Source: Fimbriimonadaceae bacterium (GTDB lineage: Bacteria > Armatimonadota > Fimbriimonadia > Fimbriimonadales > Fimbriimonadaceae). Taken from it: a stretch of 64,000 bases of DNA. Position 1 is the stretch's first letter. Every line of letters begins with the position of its first letter. The stretch spans positions 62,001 through 126,000 of the forward strand of contig JAHBTE010000001.1 in assembly GCA_019638675.1 (NCBI GenBank). The letters are read 5' to 3'. The translations under genes were made by a program, and so were the position numbers. The notes beneath the pieces are model-generated. The model was not told the origin of the DNA and ran no database searches. It saw only the letters and a program-made list of their open reading frames with translations. Positions 9,027 through 18,227 of the stretch are shown here, in pieces.

Positions 9027-9917
9027 ATGAAAATCAATCAAAATTACGATATGTCCTCCTCAATCCAAAGTCGCGATTACGCTCATCCCGAATACTTGGT
9101 TGATACCGACTGGGTAGCAGAGCACCTGAACGACCCCAACGTGATTTTCGTAGAATCGAACGAAGATCCGTTGCTTTATGCCTCCGGTCACATTCCGGGT
9201 GCTTTCGAAGTGGATTGGACATTAGATTTAAATGATCCGCTGATTCGTGATTACCTCAATAAGGATGGTTTCGAGAAACTGATGTCGCGGATTGGCGCTG
9301 GACCGCGTTCAAAAATAGTTTTTTACGGGGACAAAAACAACTGGTGGGCTTGTTATGCGTTCTGGGTGTTCCAACTCTTTGGTCACACAAATACAGCGAT
9401 CATGGATGGTGGTCGAGTGAAGTGGATTAAAGAGAATCGCCCTCTCACTACTGATAAATCAACTGCTGAATCTACCAATTACCCAGCTCAGACTCGCGAT
9501 GATTCTCATCTGCGCGCCTTCCGCGACGAAGTGCTTGAACTCGTCAAAAAGCAAGGGCAACTGGTGGATGTCCGATCCCCTGAAGAATATAGCGGCGAGC
9601 GAATGCACATGCCCGACTATCCGAATGAGGGGGCATTGCGTGGCGGTCACATTCCTGGAGCGAAATCTGTTCCTTGGGCTAAAGCAATTAACCCAGACGA
9701 CGGCACATTTAAATCCATGGAAGAACTCCGAGAGCTTTACGAAGTTTCACAAGGCTTAAAATCAAGTGAGCCGACAATTGCTTACTGCCGAATCGGAGAA
9801 CGTTCTTCCCACACTTGGTTCGTTCTCAAGTATCTGCTTGGACATTCAAACGTTAAGAACTATGATGGGTCGTGGACGGAATGGGGCAACAGTGTTGGTC
9901 TGCCCATCGAAAAATAA
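9027..9917 (+). CDS. Thiosulfate/3-mercaptopyruvate sulfurtransferase (two rhodanese domains)
   Basis: Two tandem rhodanese domains of about 130 residues are visible. The N-terminal one is inactive ([13 protein letters not shown] ... [10 protein letters not shown]). The C-terminal one carries the active-site loop CRIGERSSH, whose cysteine forms the persulfide; CRxGxR loops are typical of thiosulfate sulfurtransferases rather than mercaptopyruvate-specific enzymes. SufE begins 2 bp after its stop, which links it to sulfur transfer for Fe-S cluster assembly. I chose ATG 9027; an in-frame TTG lies at 9018 and another ATG at 9051. Confidence 0.92.
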   Translation: MKINQNYDMSSSIQSRDYAHPEYLVDTDWVAEHLNDPNVIFVESNEDPLLYASGHIPGAFEVDWTLDLNDPLIRDYLNKDGFEKLMSRIGAGPRSKIVFYGDKNNWWACYAFWVFQLFGHTNTAIMDGGRVKWIKENRPLTTDKSTAESTNYPAQTRDDSHLRAFRDEVLELVKKQGQLVDVRSPEEYSGERMHMPDYPNEGALRGGHIPGAKSVPWAKAINPDDGTFKSMEELRELYEVSQGLKSSEPTIAYCRIGERSSHTWFVLKYLLGHSNVKNYDGSWTEWGNSVGLPIEK

Positions 9918-9919
9918 GA

Positions 9920-10339
9920 ATGCCCTACCCTGAGCCGATTCAAGAATTCATCGAAAACCTCAGCTTCTTAGAGGATCGTGCCGATCGAGTGCAAGCTCTG
10001 ATCGAACTATCGAAGTCGTATCAACCGGCTCAGCACGAAAAGCCGTATCCGGCTGAAAATCGGGTGCCTGGGTGTGAATCGGAGGTGTACACCTGGGTTT
10101 CATTAAACGACGGGGCTTTAGATATTCAAATCGTAGTGGATAACCCACAAGGTTTAAGTGCGATGGCCTTAGCCGCTTTGCTATCAGAAGCGTTACAAGG
10201 AAAATCTCCAAAAACTGCGGCAACTCTTGATGGCGAGCTAGTCTTCGCACTCTTTGGGCGGGAACTCTCCATGGGTAAATCGCTCGGACTCACTAATTTG
10301 GTTCAGCAGGTCAAAGCCCAATCTTTGAAACTTGCATAA
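9920..10339 (+). CDS. sufE: SufE family sulfur acceptor / Fe-S assembly protein
   Basis: This 139-residue SufE/CsdE-fold protein has the catalytic cysteine in VPGCESEVY (about residue 50). SufE accepts persulfide sulfur from SufS and stimulates the desulfurase. No sufS or sufBCD is present in the window. The sulfurtransferase just upstream (2 bp gap) may be a sulfur donor; that pairing is inferred from position. The start at ATG 9920 follows the upstream stop directly, and length agrees with E. coli SufE. Confidence 0.93.
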   Translation: MPYPEPIQEFIENLSFLEDRADRVQALIELSKSYQPAQHEKPYPAENRVPGCESEVYTWVSLNDGALDIQIVVDNPQGLSAMALAALLSEALQGKSPKTAATLDGELVFALFGRELSMGKSLGLTNLVQQVKAQSLKLA

Positions 10340-10345
10340 TAAGTA

Positions 10346-12097
10346 ATGCTCGGAACGCTCGCCGCTCTCATCACCACCCAAGCTCTCAGCACTGAGAGTC
10401 GGTTTGAACTGGCGGCCCCGCTTGCGCTTCCACCCGTTTACATCCACCACGAACTCGCCAAATACGGGGTTGGGCAATCTACCGCGCGCCGACTAGACCT
10501 CCAAGCGAGGGTTTTGTGGATTGACGCCACCGCCAACCTTGGGCGAGTCAACAGCGAAGAGAAAATCGCTGGTATTGTCGCCAAAGCTAAAGAAGTCGGG
10601 TTCAACACGCTGGTATTCGACATCAAGCCGATCAACGGATACACGATGTATCCATCTAAACTCACCGAGCAGATCACTTTTTGGCGTGATTCAAAAATGG
10701 AAGCGGGATTTGATCCACTAAAGATTTTTTGCGACGAAACGAAGAAGCAAGGGATATCACTCTTTGTTGCGATGAATGCCTTCAGCGAGGGACATAGCTA
10801 CGGCAAACGAGATTTCGGCAAGGAAAACAACCAGTTCTTCAAGCCAGGCTGGGGATATGAGCACCCAGAGCTTCAAACGGTTCGATACATCCCTGTTCCG
10901 ACTTGGAATGGGTTTGAAATCGCACCAGGCCTAGACCCATCAACCCACGATCAACCGATTGCGGTTTACACCGACCCAAAGAAAGCGAGCGGGGAGTGGT
11001 TTGTTGCGGTTGAGAAATCGGGCAATATTCGATCAAGCTCGAGCGAAAAACCGGCTTCTCTCAACGGCTTGGCACTATTCGCCGCCACGGGCGATGCGGC
11101 GACCGAACTTGCTCGTTACAGCCCGGGCAACAGAATCATCATCCGGTCATCCGCTAAATTTGTGCCCAGTGGTGAAGACCAAAACCAAATCCCGCTGATG
11201 ATGAACCCGCACAGTGAGCGGATGCAACAACGGACTTTTGCCTTTATTGATGAAGTTGCTAAGAATTACGAAATTGATGGGCTGCTTTACGACGACCGAC
11301 TCCGATTTGGCGGATTAGACTCTGATTTCTCCGAAACAACCCGCATTAAATTTGAGCAAGCGATTAGCGAATTTGTGGATTGGCCCAACGACATTTACAC
11401 TTATAACTATTCGCCCAGCTTGACACCTTATCTTCAGCCAGGACGGCTTTTCGACGCTTGGCTGGCTTTTAGAGCGCAAACTCTATCTAGCTGGGTTGCC
11501 AAAGCCCGTGCCCACCTCAAAGTCAACCGACCAACCGCACAGTTTGGAATCTATGCCGGTTCTTGGTACGGTGATTATCAGAAGTACGGCAACAACTACG
11601 CAAGCCCCAATATCAACGCAGGATTCCCGTTTCTTACTTCGGCGTACAAACAAACGGGCTTCGCATCTAAGTTAGATGTGCTTATCACCGGATGCTACTA
11701 CCCTCACGGAACCGTTTATGATGCAGTAGGTTCAGGGGGAGTACCCGGTCGGACTGTGGAGGCGGGGGGCATCCTCAGTAACCGAGTCGCGCGCGACCAA
11801 TCATGGGTTTACGCTGGGATAATGCTGGACACGTTTAAAACGAATCACGAAGGGCTAGAATCGGCTCTTCAAGCGGCGACGGCAACCACTCAGGGAGTAA
11901 TGGTGTTTGACCTTTCGCATGGAATCGAAGATTTCTGGCCGATCTTCAAGCAGGCGTTTAAGAACCCCGCCAAAGCACCGCACCAAGTTCCGGGACTGAT
12001 TGATCAGGTTCGCAAAAGCCGCGCCGAGTTTGACGCTAAGGGGTTCAAAGAGCCGCCATTCCCGATTTTTGAAGGCGCGCCCGGCACTGGGTTCTAA
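10346..12097 (+). CDS. Putative secreted glycoside hydrolase (GHL10/DUF187-like)
   Basis: The product is a 583-residue protein with a short hydrophobic N-terminus (MLGTLAALITTQALS) and a TIM-barrel-like domain. It begins RVLWIDATANLGRV and includes GFNTLVFDIKPINGYTMY and the likely active-site strand EIDGLLYDDRLRFGG. This pattern fits the GHL10/DUF187 glycosyl-hydrolase-like families related to GH13. Substrate and catalytic acids cannot be assigned from sequence alone. The region around residues 190-270 looks like an insert. It starts 6 bp after sufE and may simply be read through with it. Confidence 0.7.
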   Translation: MLGTLAALITTQALSTESRFELAAPLALPPVYIHHELAKYGVGQSTARRLDLQARVLWIDATANLGRVNSEEKIAGIVAKAKEVGFNTLVFDIKPINGYTMYPSKLTEQITFWRDSKMEAGFDPLKIFCDETKKQGISLFVAMNAFSEGHSYGKRDFGKENNQFFKPGWGYEHPELQTVRYIPVPTWNGFEIAPGLDPSTHDQPIAVYTDPKKASGEWFVAVEKSGNIRSSSSEKPASLNGLALFAATGDAATELARYSPGNRIIIRSSAKFVPSGEDQNQIPLMMNPHSERMQQRTFAFIDEVAKNYEIDGLLYDDRLRFGGLDSDFSETTRIKFEQAISEFVDWPNDIYTYNYSPSLTPYLQPGRLFDAWLAFRAQTLSSWVAKARAHLKVNRPTAQFGIYAGSWYGDYQKYGNNYASPNINAGFPFLTSAYKQTGFASKLDVLITGCYYPHGTVYDAVGSGGVPGRTVEAGGILSNRVARDQSWVYAGIMLDTFKTNHEGLESALQAATATTQGVMVFDLSHGIEDFWPIFKQAFKNPAKAPHQVPGLIDQVRKSRAEFDAKGFKEPPFPIFEGAPGTGF

Positions 12098-12154
12098 ATC
12101 TTAACGGACAATTTACTAGTTGACGGATGCCCTGGCTGGTAGGCTGAATTCGAT

Positions 12155-12577
12155 ATGGTACGAACTGGTAGCGCCGTGTGGAACGGCGGAATTATGGACG
12201 GCAAAGGCACGGTTTCCACCGAAACCAAAGTGCTTGATCAAGCGCCTTACAGCTTTAACGCACGCTTTGCCGAGGGTCAGGGCACGAATCCCGAAGAACT
12301 CATCGGAGCTGCTCATGCCGGTTGTTTTTCAATGGCACTCGCGGGCCGACTCGCCAAAGAGGGGTTGACCGCCGACAGCATCAACACGAGTTCAGCGGTG
12401 ACGGTCGAAAAAGATGGCGATGGGTTTACCATCACAAAGGTTCACCTGACAGTTAAGGCATCTGTGCCGGGCGCAACCGCCGAACAATTCCAGCAATGCG
12501 CCAAGGATGTTGAAACTGGTTGCCCGGTCAGCAAAGTTCTGAACGCAACCATCACGATGGATGCTTCGCTGGCTTAA
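12155..12577 (+). CDS. osmC: OsmC family peroxiredoxin
   Basis: This 140-residue protein has the OsmC layout. It shows TNPEELIGAAHAGCFSMAL with the peroxidatic cysteine (about residue 54) and, 64 residues later, GCPVSKVL with the resolving cysteine. OsmC reduces organic hydroperoxides in the cytoplasm using lipoamide-dependent reductants. The length matches E. coli OsmC. It is convergent with the downstream lipoprotein gene and overlaps its end by 4 bp. Confidence 0.95.
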   Translation: MVRTGSAVWNGGIMDGKGTVSTETKVLDQAPYSFNARFAEGQGTNPEELIGAAHAGCFSMALAGRLAKEGLTADSINTSSAVTVEKDGDGFTITKVHLTVKASVPGATAEQFQQCAKDVETGCPVSKVLNATITMDASLA

Positions 12578-12975
12578 AGGGGGTCAATTCTAACTAATTC
12601 CAATTCGGTCGGGTAGCGATTTTCGCCCACAACACGATCTACCCGACCAGACATGGTGACATTCTCAACCCCAACTCGCCCTTGAATGAGGTGCTGATCG
12701 CCAGAATCATTTTCTGTAACGATTAGCTCAAGGTCGCCGTTTTCTTGGAGTTGCCCAGAGACAGTAATTTGTTTCGTATCGTCAATGTCGCCCCAGCCGG
12801 TTACCCGCCCGTTGCTCCGGAAGCGCAAATCTACCCAGGCATCGAATTCTCCGGGCGTGACGGATTCGATATCGCCGACGAATTCTCCGACTGCGAGGTT
12901 GATCTTGTAGCTATAGCCGCCACATCCAGCGAGTATTAAAACACTCAGTAACCCTATTGCCCAAACCCATTTCAC
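12574..12975 (-). CDS. Small lipoprotein of unknown function
   Basis: Reading from GTG at 12975 gives MKWVWAIGLLSVLILAGC, a textbook lipoprotein signal peptide with lipobox LAGC. An upstream in-frame TTG at 13011 would add 12 residues that spoil the signal peptide, so the GTG start is preferred. The mature part, about 115 residues, looks all-beta (alternating short hydrophobic strands, many Asp and Gly), without a recognised domain. It sits between osmC (convergent) and the divergent Ser/Thr kinase gene. The function is unknown. Confidence 0.7.
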   Translation of the reverse strand: MKWVWAIGLLSVLILAGCGGYSYKINLAVGEFVGDIESVTPGEFDAWVDLRFRSNGRVTGWGDIDDTKQITVSGQLQENGDLELIVTENDSGDQHLIQGRVGVENVTMSGRVDRVVGENRYPTELELVRIDPL

Positions 12976-13101
12976 GATGAACCAGACGCCTGAAATAAGA
13001 TGGCGGAACAATCAGGCCCAGATTGTTCGCATCCCACACCCAAAAAGAAGCGTCAAATACCTTAGACTGCTGGTAATTCCACCGATAATCTACTTGACTG
13101 A

Positions 13102-14865
13102 ATGAGCCAATCACCGCCGGACACACTGGGCAAGTACCAGATCATCCGCGAGATCGCCCGATCGAACGACATCGTTTACGAGGGCTACGATCCCGTGATG
13201 AATCGGCGTGTTGCGGTGAAAGAGCTTGCCGTGCCGAGCGGTTCTACCGATCAGCAAAAGCAAGACCGGATCAAACGGTTCATGCGCGAAGCCAAAGCCG
13301 CTGGTTCGTTGGTTCACCCGAACATCGTTACCGTTTACGATGTTGCTGAACAAGATGGTCGCTTTTATCTGGCGATGGAATACCTGGACGGCCAGACTCT
13401 GCGCAAAACCCTGGATTCAGCTGGAACACTGGGAGCAGACGAAGCCATTGAAGTCGCGATTGAAATTCTCAAAGCCTTAGCCTTTGCCCATGGAAATGGG
13501 GTTGTTCACCGCGATGTGAAACCGGAAAATATTCAAATCCTAGAAAACGGAGCGATCAAACTCACCGACTTTGGTATTGCCCGACTAACCTTTGAGCCAA
13601 ACATCACTATGGACGGGCAGGTATTCGGAACGCCTTCGTATATGTCCCCTGAGCAAATCAATGGTCGTGACATAGATGCCCGAAGCGATATTTTTAGCTT
13701 AGGAATCGTGCTCTACGAGATGCTTGCTGGCAAAAAGCCGTTCACGGGTGATTCGGTTGTCAGCATCACTTACGCAATTATGAATGCGGAGCCGGAATAT
13801 CTCTCGAATGTTAACCATACGGTTTGGTCTGTGCTCATCAAGGCACTGGATAAATCTCCGCAGCTCAGGCATAGCAGTGCGGACGCGCTGATCAATGATC
13901 TTAAACAAGCCTTAAAATCGCTCACTTCGCAAGTGCTTGATCCGATTCAGCCACAAATGCCGATGGCTCAGCCTCAGGCGAACCCTTACCAAGCCAACAG
14001 CCAGTACACGCCATACGGAACCCCCAACCCGCTATACAATCCGTTGCTCCCCACCGGGAATCCGCCACCAGTGGTAGCTCCAGCTCAACAATACAACTAC
14101 CAAGCCCAACCACTTGGTGGAGCGCCAAACCAAGCGATATATACTCCGTACGGACAAGCACCAGGGCAAGTACAGCAAGCCTATCCTCCTCAACAATATC
14201 CATCTGCGTACAGCCAAGGTGCGGCTTATCCTCCAGCGCAGATCCCGGTTTATTACCCGCCTCCACCACGGCGGCAAATTATCTCGCCCGAGGCTTTAAC
14301 GAACCTGGGACGTTTGCTGATGGCCTTCGTGATCATCGGCGCGCTTTGTGGGCTCCTGATTTTTGGCATCCGGCTTTTAAGCGATGCCGGAACTGAACTG
14401 ACCAATCGAGTTCCTGCGCAAAGAGTTACCAAACCTACCGATACCAATCCGCCAGCAAGCCAACCAGAAAACCGGACTACCCCGAATAATTCTTCGCCGC
14501 CTCCGGTCAATGATTCTTCTTCGGCAACAACTGAAAATACGGTTCCGCAAGGTGACCCGAGCCAACTGATTTTTGAAGCCGAATCACTGGTTGATGAAGG
14601 AACCGCCGCTTCAACCGCCCGTATCCGCAACGAGAAATGGCGACAAGCGAACGAGAAATTTCGTGATGCGATTCAATTGGACAAGGGCCAAGAGAATCAG
14701 ATCAAAACCAAAGCCTATAATCGGTACGTCACCGCCAGCAACCAACTGGCAAGCCTCGGTGCAAACGCTGGTGCGCGCGAAGCTCTTTACCAAGCTTTAG
14801 GCTACGCAAACACCAACGCCGAGCAAGCTAATGTTGAAGCACGGCTCAGGCAATTAGGTAGCTAA
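13102..14865 (+). CDS. Membrane Ser/Thr protein kinase (Hanks type)
   Basis: This is a 587-residue kinase. The catalytic domain (about 10-275) has VAVKEL (ATP lysine), a helix-C glutamate in REAKAAG, HRDVKPENI, DFGIAR and SPEQ. The glycine-rich loop is degenerate: where GxGxxG is expected it reads IARSNDIVYEG. A Pro/Gln/Tyr-rich linker (about 280-390) precedes one membrane helix (LLMAFVIIGALCGLLIFGI). Then come a Thr/Pro/Ser-rich stretch and a helical C-terminal domain outside the membrane that resembles TPR repeats. The substrate is unknown. Confidence 0.92.
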   Translation: MSQSPPDTLGKYQIIREIARSNDIVYEGYDPVMNRRVAVKELAVPSGSTDQQKQDRIKRFMREAKAAGSLVHPNIVTVYDVAEQDGRFYLAMEYLDGQTLRKTLDSAGTLGADEAIEVAIEILKALAFAHGNGVVHRDVKPENIQILENGAIKLTDFGIARLTFEPNITMDGQVFGTPSYMSPEQINGRDIDARSDIFSLGIVLYEMLAGKKPFTGDSVVSITYAIMNAEPEYLSNVNHTVWSVLIKALDKSPQLRHSSADALINDLKQALKSLTSQVLDPIQPQMPMAQPQANPYQANSQYTPYGTPNPLYNPLLPTGNPPPVVAPAQQYNYQAQPLGGAPNQAIYTPYGQAPGQVQQAYPPQQYPSAYSQGAAYPPAQIPVYYPPPPRRQIISPEALTNLGRLLMAFVIIGALCGLLIFGIRLLSDAGTELTNRVPAQRVTKPTDTNPPASQPENRTTPNNSSPPPVNDSSSATTENTVPQGDPSQLIFEAESLVDEGTAASTARIRNEKWRQANEKFRDAIQLDKGQENQIKTKAYNRYVTASNQLASLGANAGAREALYQALGYANTNAEQANVEARLRQLGS

Positions 14866-14873
14866 CAGTTTCG

Positions 14874-16226
14874 CTAAGGCTCGGTGAAATAGGCGGTAAA
14901 CGGCATCAACAAAGAAACCGTCCCTAGACTTTCAGTGATCTCCAGTTTCAATTCCGAAACTTTGACTTTTGAAAACCTAACGATTCGCCGCCGACCAATC
15001 GTGGTTCCACGAGCGACTTCATGCCAGCCGTCTTTAGCGAGCCCAGAAATCCTCCATCCCGCCACAGATTGACCACCGCCGAGCATTTCCGTGAGTTCAA
15101 CCATATTGCACTCTGTAGGGCGGGGAAATCGGATTGTCCAAGTCGGTTTCTTGTCCGACTCATCTGGAGTCCAGACCCAACCATGATTTTGGGCACCGGA
15201 TGAAAAACCGGCATTACTGGAGTCGAGTGCGTTTGCGAAAAGCTTCTCGCGCAGTAGCTTGAACTGCATAAGTGCTTTTTCGTCGACTGGTGATATTTGC
15301 CCTCGGCGATCCGGCGGCACGTTCAGCAAGAGGTTAGAACCACGTCCAACCGAACCAAGCCAAATATCTAAGAGCTTCTCGGGAGATTTGACAGTTGAAT
15401 CCTCGCTTGCTCGCCAAAACCAGCCCTTGCGGATAGATACGTCGCATTCGCTTGGCACCCAGTCTGCACCGCCTTTTTTGCCCTCCGTGAGTTCAGCGTA
15501 TAGCGGAGTTCCAGGCACATAGCGGTCGCGGTCGATGGTGTTCCAGTTGGTTTTGCCTGCGTAACCATCCTCATTCCCTACCCAGCGGATATCCGGGCCA
15601 GCATCAGAAAAAATCACAGCCTTGGTTTGCAATTTTCTCACCGTTTGGTTGAAGCGTGCGAAATCGTAGACCTGCTTCTTGCCGTTCGGGCCTTCCCCGT
15701 TTGCTCCATCAAACCAGACTTCGAAAATCTCTCCATATTTGCCGCCTAAAACCTCCTCAAGCATTCCCACAAATACGTCGTTGTATTCCGGAGTTCCGTA
15801 CTTCGGGTGATTACGATCCCAGGGCGAAAGATAAACCCCCATTTTCAACCCGAACTTTTTGCAACTGGCGGATAGCTCGGCAAGCACATCTCTGCCGAAA
15901 CCACTTTCACGAACCGTGTGAGAAGAAAATTTGCTGGGCCATAAACAGAATCCATCGTGGTGTTTCGCCGTCAGGATCACGGCTTTCATTCCAGCATCTT
16001 TGAACACGCGGCACCACTGGTCGGTATCTAAATCAGTTGGAGCAAATACTTTCGGGTCTTCTAATCCGCTACCCCATTCTTGATTGGTAAATGTGTTGGG
16101 GCCAAAGTGGACGAAGGCGTAATACTCCAAGTCATGCCAAGCCCAGTGCCTCTCTGTGGGCACGGCAGTCTGCTGAGGCATCCCGTTTTGCAATCCAATT
16201 GTCATGGCTAATAAAGCTCCAACCAC
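14874..16226 (-). CDS. Alpha-L-fucosidase (GH29)
   Basis: This 450-residue protein has an N-terminal hydrophobic stretch and a GH29 catalytic barrel. Visible features are FVHFGPNTFT, VILTAKHHDGFCLWPS and GVYLSPWDRNH. The nucleophile strand is EIFEVWFDGANG, with the aspartate in WFDG. A C-terminal beta-sandwich of about 100 residues (WTIRFPRPTECNMVEL) resembles a carbohydrate-binding F5/8-type domain. It should release terminal alpha-L-fucose from glycans outside the cytoplasm. The start is GTG at 16226, which leaves a short signal peptide (MVGALLAMTIGLQNG). Confidence 0.9.
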   Translation of the reverse strand: MVGALLAMTIGLQNGMPQQTAVPTERHWAWHDLEYYAFVHFGPNTFTNQEWGSGLEDPKVFAPTDLDTDQWCRVFKDAGMKAVILTAKHHDGFCLWPSKFSSHTVRESGFGRDVLAELSASCKKFGLKMGVYLSPWDRNHPKYGTPEYNDVFVGMLEEVLGGKYGEIFEVWFDGANGEGPNGKKQVYDFARFNQTVRKLQTKAVIFSDAGPDIRWVGNEDGYAGKTNWNTIDRDRYVPGTPLYAELTEGKKGGADWVPSECDVSIRKGWFWRASEDSTVKSPEKLLDIWLGSVGRGSNLLLNVPPDRRGQISPVDEKALMQFKLLREKLFANALDSSNAGFSSGAQNHGWVWTPDESDKKPTWTIRFPRPTECNMVELTEMLGGGQSVAGWRISGLAKDGWHEVARGTTIGRRRIVRFSKVKVSELKLEITESLGTVSLLMPFTAYFTEP

Positions 16227-16276
16227 AGGTTCAATCTACCCACATCGCACGGCTCAGGCTCCCTTTTTTTCAATGG

Positions 16277-16282
16277 TAAAAT
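16277..16282 (+). promoter_or_regulatory. -10 element TAAAAT upstream of tRNA-Ser
   Basis: TAAAAT lies 16 bp before the first tRNA base, a suitable distance for a short 5' precursor. No consensus -35 was recognised. Confidence 0.45.
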
Positions 16283-16298
16283 CGCCGTTCAATCACCG

Positions 16299-16386
16299 GG
16301 AGAGATGGCAGAGTGGTCGATTGCGACGGTCTTGAAAACCGTTAAGGTGAAAGCCTTCAGGGGTTCGAATCCCCTTCTCTCCTCCA
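16299..16386 (+). tRNA. tRNA-Ser (anticodon TGA)
   Basis: The cloverleaf folds completely. Acceptor GGAGAGA/TCTCTCC has 7 pairs, and the D-arm is GCA/TGC. The anticodon stem ACGGT/ACCGT carries loop CTTGAAA. The long variable arm AAGG/CCTT is the mark of class II tRNA-Ser, and the T-arm has loop TTCGAAT. The CCA is encoded. The discriminator base is T, whereas G is usual for bacterial serine tRNAs. Confidence 0.95.
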
Positions 16387-16456
16387 GATTATTTTTGTTG
16401 AAATGTAACTCTCAAGAGTTATCAACCGTTCTTTGAAAGAACCACTGGAGAATGCC

Positions 16457-16981
16457 ATGTTGCTTTCAACGCTTGCTTTTGCCACCGCACTTTCGACGAA
16501 TTCGTCGCCTGTTAAATCAGAGGAGGAACCAGCATTCCATATTGAAAGCTCCGTCCCCGATGACGAAGGGCAATTTGAAATCAGCATCAAAAACGAGGGA
16601 AAGGCAAACTACAACATTAATTTGGGTTTATCGGTTGGAAACGGAATCCGTCATATTCCCAGCAACCTTGAGCTTCATGTTCTACGGCAAGGCAAAAAAG
16701 AGATTTATAAATACACCGCTATCATGATGGGAATATCTGGACGCCTGGATGACCTCGTGATTAGTTTGCTAGCCAGATCTAGTTATTCATTGGAAGTCAA
16801 TCTTTCGGACTTCCGGTCGACCACAGATAACACGACTCCAACTCCTGGAAGCCTGCGTATGACAACGGTTTTGCACTCAACTGATTATCAAACGAGTAAT
16901 TCGGGTGAAGCCAACGAGGCAAAGTTCAAACTCTGGCAAGGCATGCTTGAATCTAAGCCAATTGAGTTCATACTAAAGTAG
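16457..16981 (+). CDS. Small exported protein of unknown function
   Basis: The ATG at 16457 is preceded by GGAG with a 6-bp gap and gives a hydrophobic N-terminus (MLLSTLAFATALS) that may be a signal peptide. The frame is open further upstream to a TTG at 16433. The 174-residue product is rich in Ser, Asn and Thr with alternating beta-strand patterns and resembles a single beta-sandwich domain. No family was recognised. It lies 70 bp after tRNA-Ser with no obvious functional partner. Confidence 0.6.
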   Translation: MLLSTLAFATALSTNSSPVKSEEEPAFHIESSVPDDEGQFEISIKNEGKANYNINLGLSVGNGIRHIPSNLELHVLRQGKKEIYKYTAIMMGISGRLDDLVISLLARSSYSLEVNLSDFRSTTDNTTPTPGSLRMTTVLHSTDYQTSNSGEANEAKFKLWQGMLESKPIEFILK

Positions 16982-17072
16982 TTGCTGAATTTTAGCCGTG
17001 GGAATGCGAAGTACTCGGTACGCGCTGTAGTCCAGATAAAGTAAACTCGGAAAAATTGGAATTTCCAAATAT

Positions 17073-17705
17073 ATGCCAAAGCTTTACCCCGGTCAAGTCG
17101 AACTTCTGACTTTCAATAACGATCACATCCGAGCTCTTGCATCAGTCGCCTGTACCGAAGTTTTCAGCACGATTTCTGCGAAGGAACCCATCTCGATTCG
17201 GGAGATTGCACAGGAGCTTGGCAAAAGTCCGGCAAGCGTTGGAGAGCACGTTTCTACTTTGCTTGCGGTAGAGCTGATCGTTCCCGCCGGGACACGCAAA
17301 CGCAGATCACGAACGGAGGCCCTCTACATCGCCAAGGGGCGCGAAACGAAAATGGTTCTGCGAGGCAAACCTTGGGGGATCATCATGGAATACCTCGCTC
17401 GATTTCGTGGTCAAATGCGGATGGCGGAACGCCAATTTGAGCTCACCCAAAAAGCAGCACAAATTGAACCTGGCATCAACGACTATCTTCAATACCGATG
17501 GAGCCGCGCTTACCTCAGCCGCGAGAATAGTGCGATTGTTCGCAAAGCTTTGCACGAGGTCTATGACCTCATAGATGAACTTTCTGAATCTGATCCAGAC
17601 AAGCGGATTGAAGGCGAGCATGTTCATGTCAACGTTTCGACATTGATGATCCCAACCCAAAGCGAAAGTAAGCGAATTCTTAAATCGAAAGGTAAGGAGG
17701 AGTAG
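17073..17705 (+). CDS. Winged-helix transcriptional regulator (ArsR/TrmB-like)
   Basis: Residues about 20-75 form a winged helix-turn-helix: ISIREIAQELGKSPASVGEH is the HTH, and a basic wing follows (GTRKRRSRTEALY). The rest is a helical region (about 90-185) that could serve for dimerisation or ligand binding. The C-terminus is very basic (KRILKSKGKEE). No metal-binding cysteines typical of ArsR sensors are present. Its targets are unknown, and the convergent downstream gene abuts its stop. Confidence 0.72.
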   Translation: MPKLYPGQVELLTFNNDHIRALASVACTEVFSTISAKEPISIREIAQELGKSPASVGEHVSTLLAVELIVPAGTRKRRSRTEALYIAKGRETKMVLRGKPWGIIMEYLARFRGQMRMAERQFELTQKAAQIEPGINDYLQYRWSRAYLSRENSAIVRKALHEVYDLIDELSESDPDKRIEGEHVHVNVSTLMIPTQSESKRILKSKGKEE

Positions 17706-18227
17706 CTACGCTTCGTTAGGAGCTTCTTGCCCAAAAGAAACTCTCAAGACCTCATGGTAATTGAGTTCGGCAAATTCGACTGCGTAATCCAAATCCTTAA
17801 ATTCGTACTCCTTGTTGTCGTCGTAAAAGGAAACATCTACCGCCGGAGGATTGAACACCTGCCAAATAACTGCGGGAATAACGCAAATAATTCCACCGAT
17901 GATAATAACCAAGCGTCGCTGCAGCCTTGACATCTCACCCAGAGCGTTCCAAAAAACTGCGACTAATATTATCGGCAAGGCTAAGGTGATGAGAAACCGT
18001 AAAGTTCGGTTGACTACAAATGCCTTCTTGCATGATTTGCAGATCGGCACCTTCGTTTTTTTGAATCCGAATAGAAACAGCACCGGCAGCAAAAAAGTGA
18101 ATATTAAATTGGTGCGGTTGCTAAGAATCGGCCAATAGGTATCCGGAGTTTGCTTACAAACCACGCACTTATCCGGAAAAATCGGCACGGCTTTCAGCGA
18201 TAAAACTACATCATTACTGAGTGGCAT
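17706..18227 (-). CDS. Membrane protein with zinc-ribbon-like cysteines
   Basis: This 173-residue protein has two CxxC pairs (CVVCKQ about residue 21 and CKSCKK about residue 63) flanking a hydrophobic stretch (FTFLLPVLFLFGF). Two more membrane helices follow (about 76-93 and 105-122), and then a soluble acidic tail. The two knuckles could form a small zinc ribbon on the cytoplasmic face. No family name can be given. Its ATG overlaps the end of lnt by 14 bp, so it is the last gene of that operon. Confidence 0.7.
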   Translation of the reverse strand: MPLSNDVVLSLKAVPIFPDKCVVCKQTPDTYWPILSNRTNLIFTFLLPVLFLFGFKKTKVPICKSCKKAFVVNRTLRFLITLALPIILVAVFWNALGEMSRLQRRLVIIIGGIICVIPAVIWQVFNPPAVDVSFYDDNKEYEFKDLDYAVEFAELNYHEVLRVSFGQEAPNEA

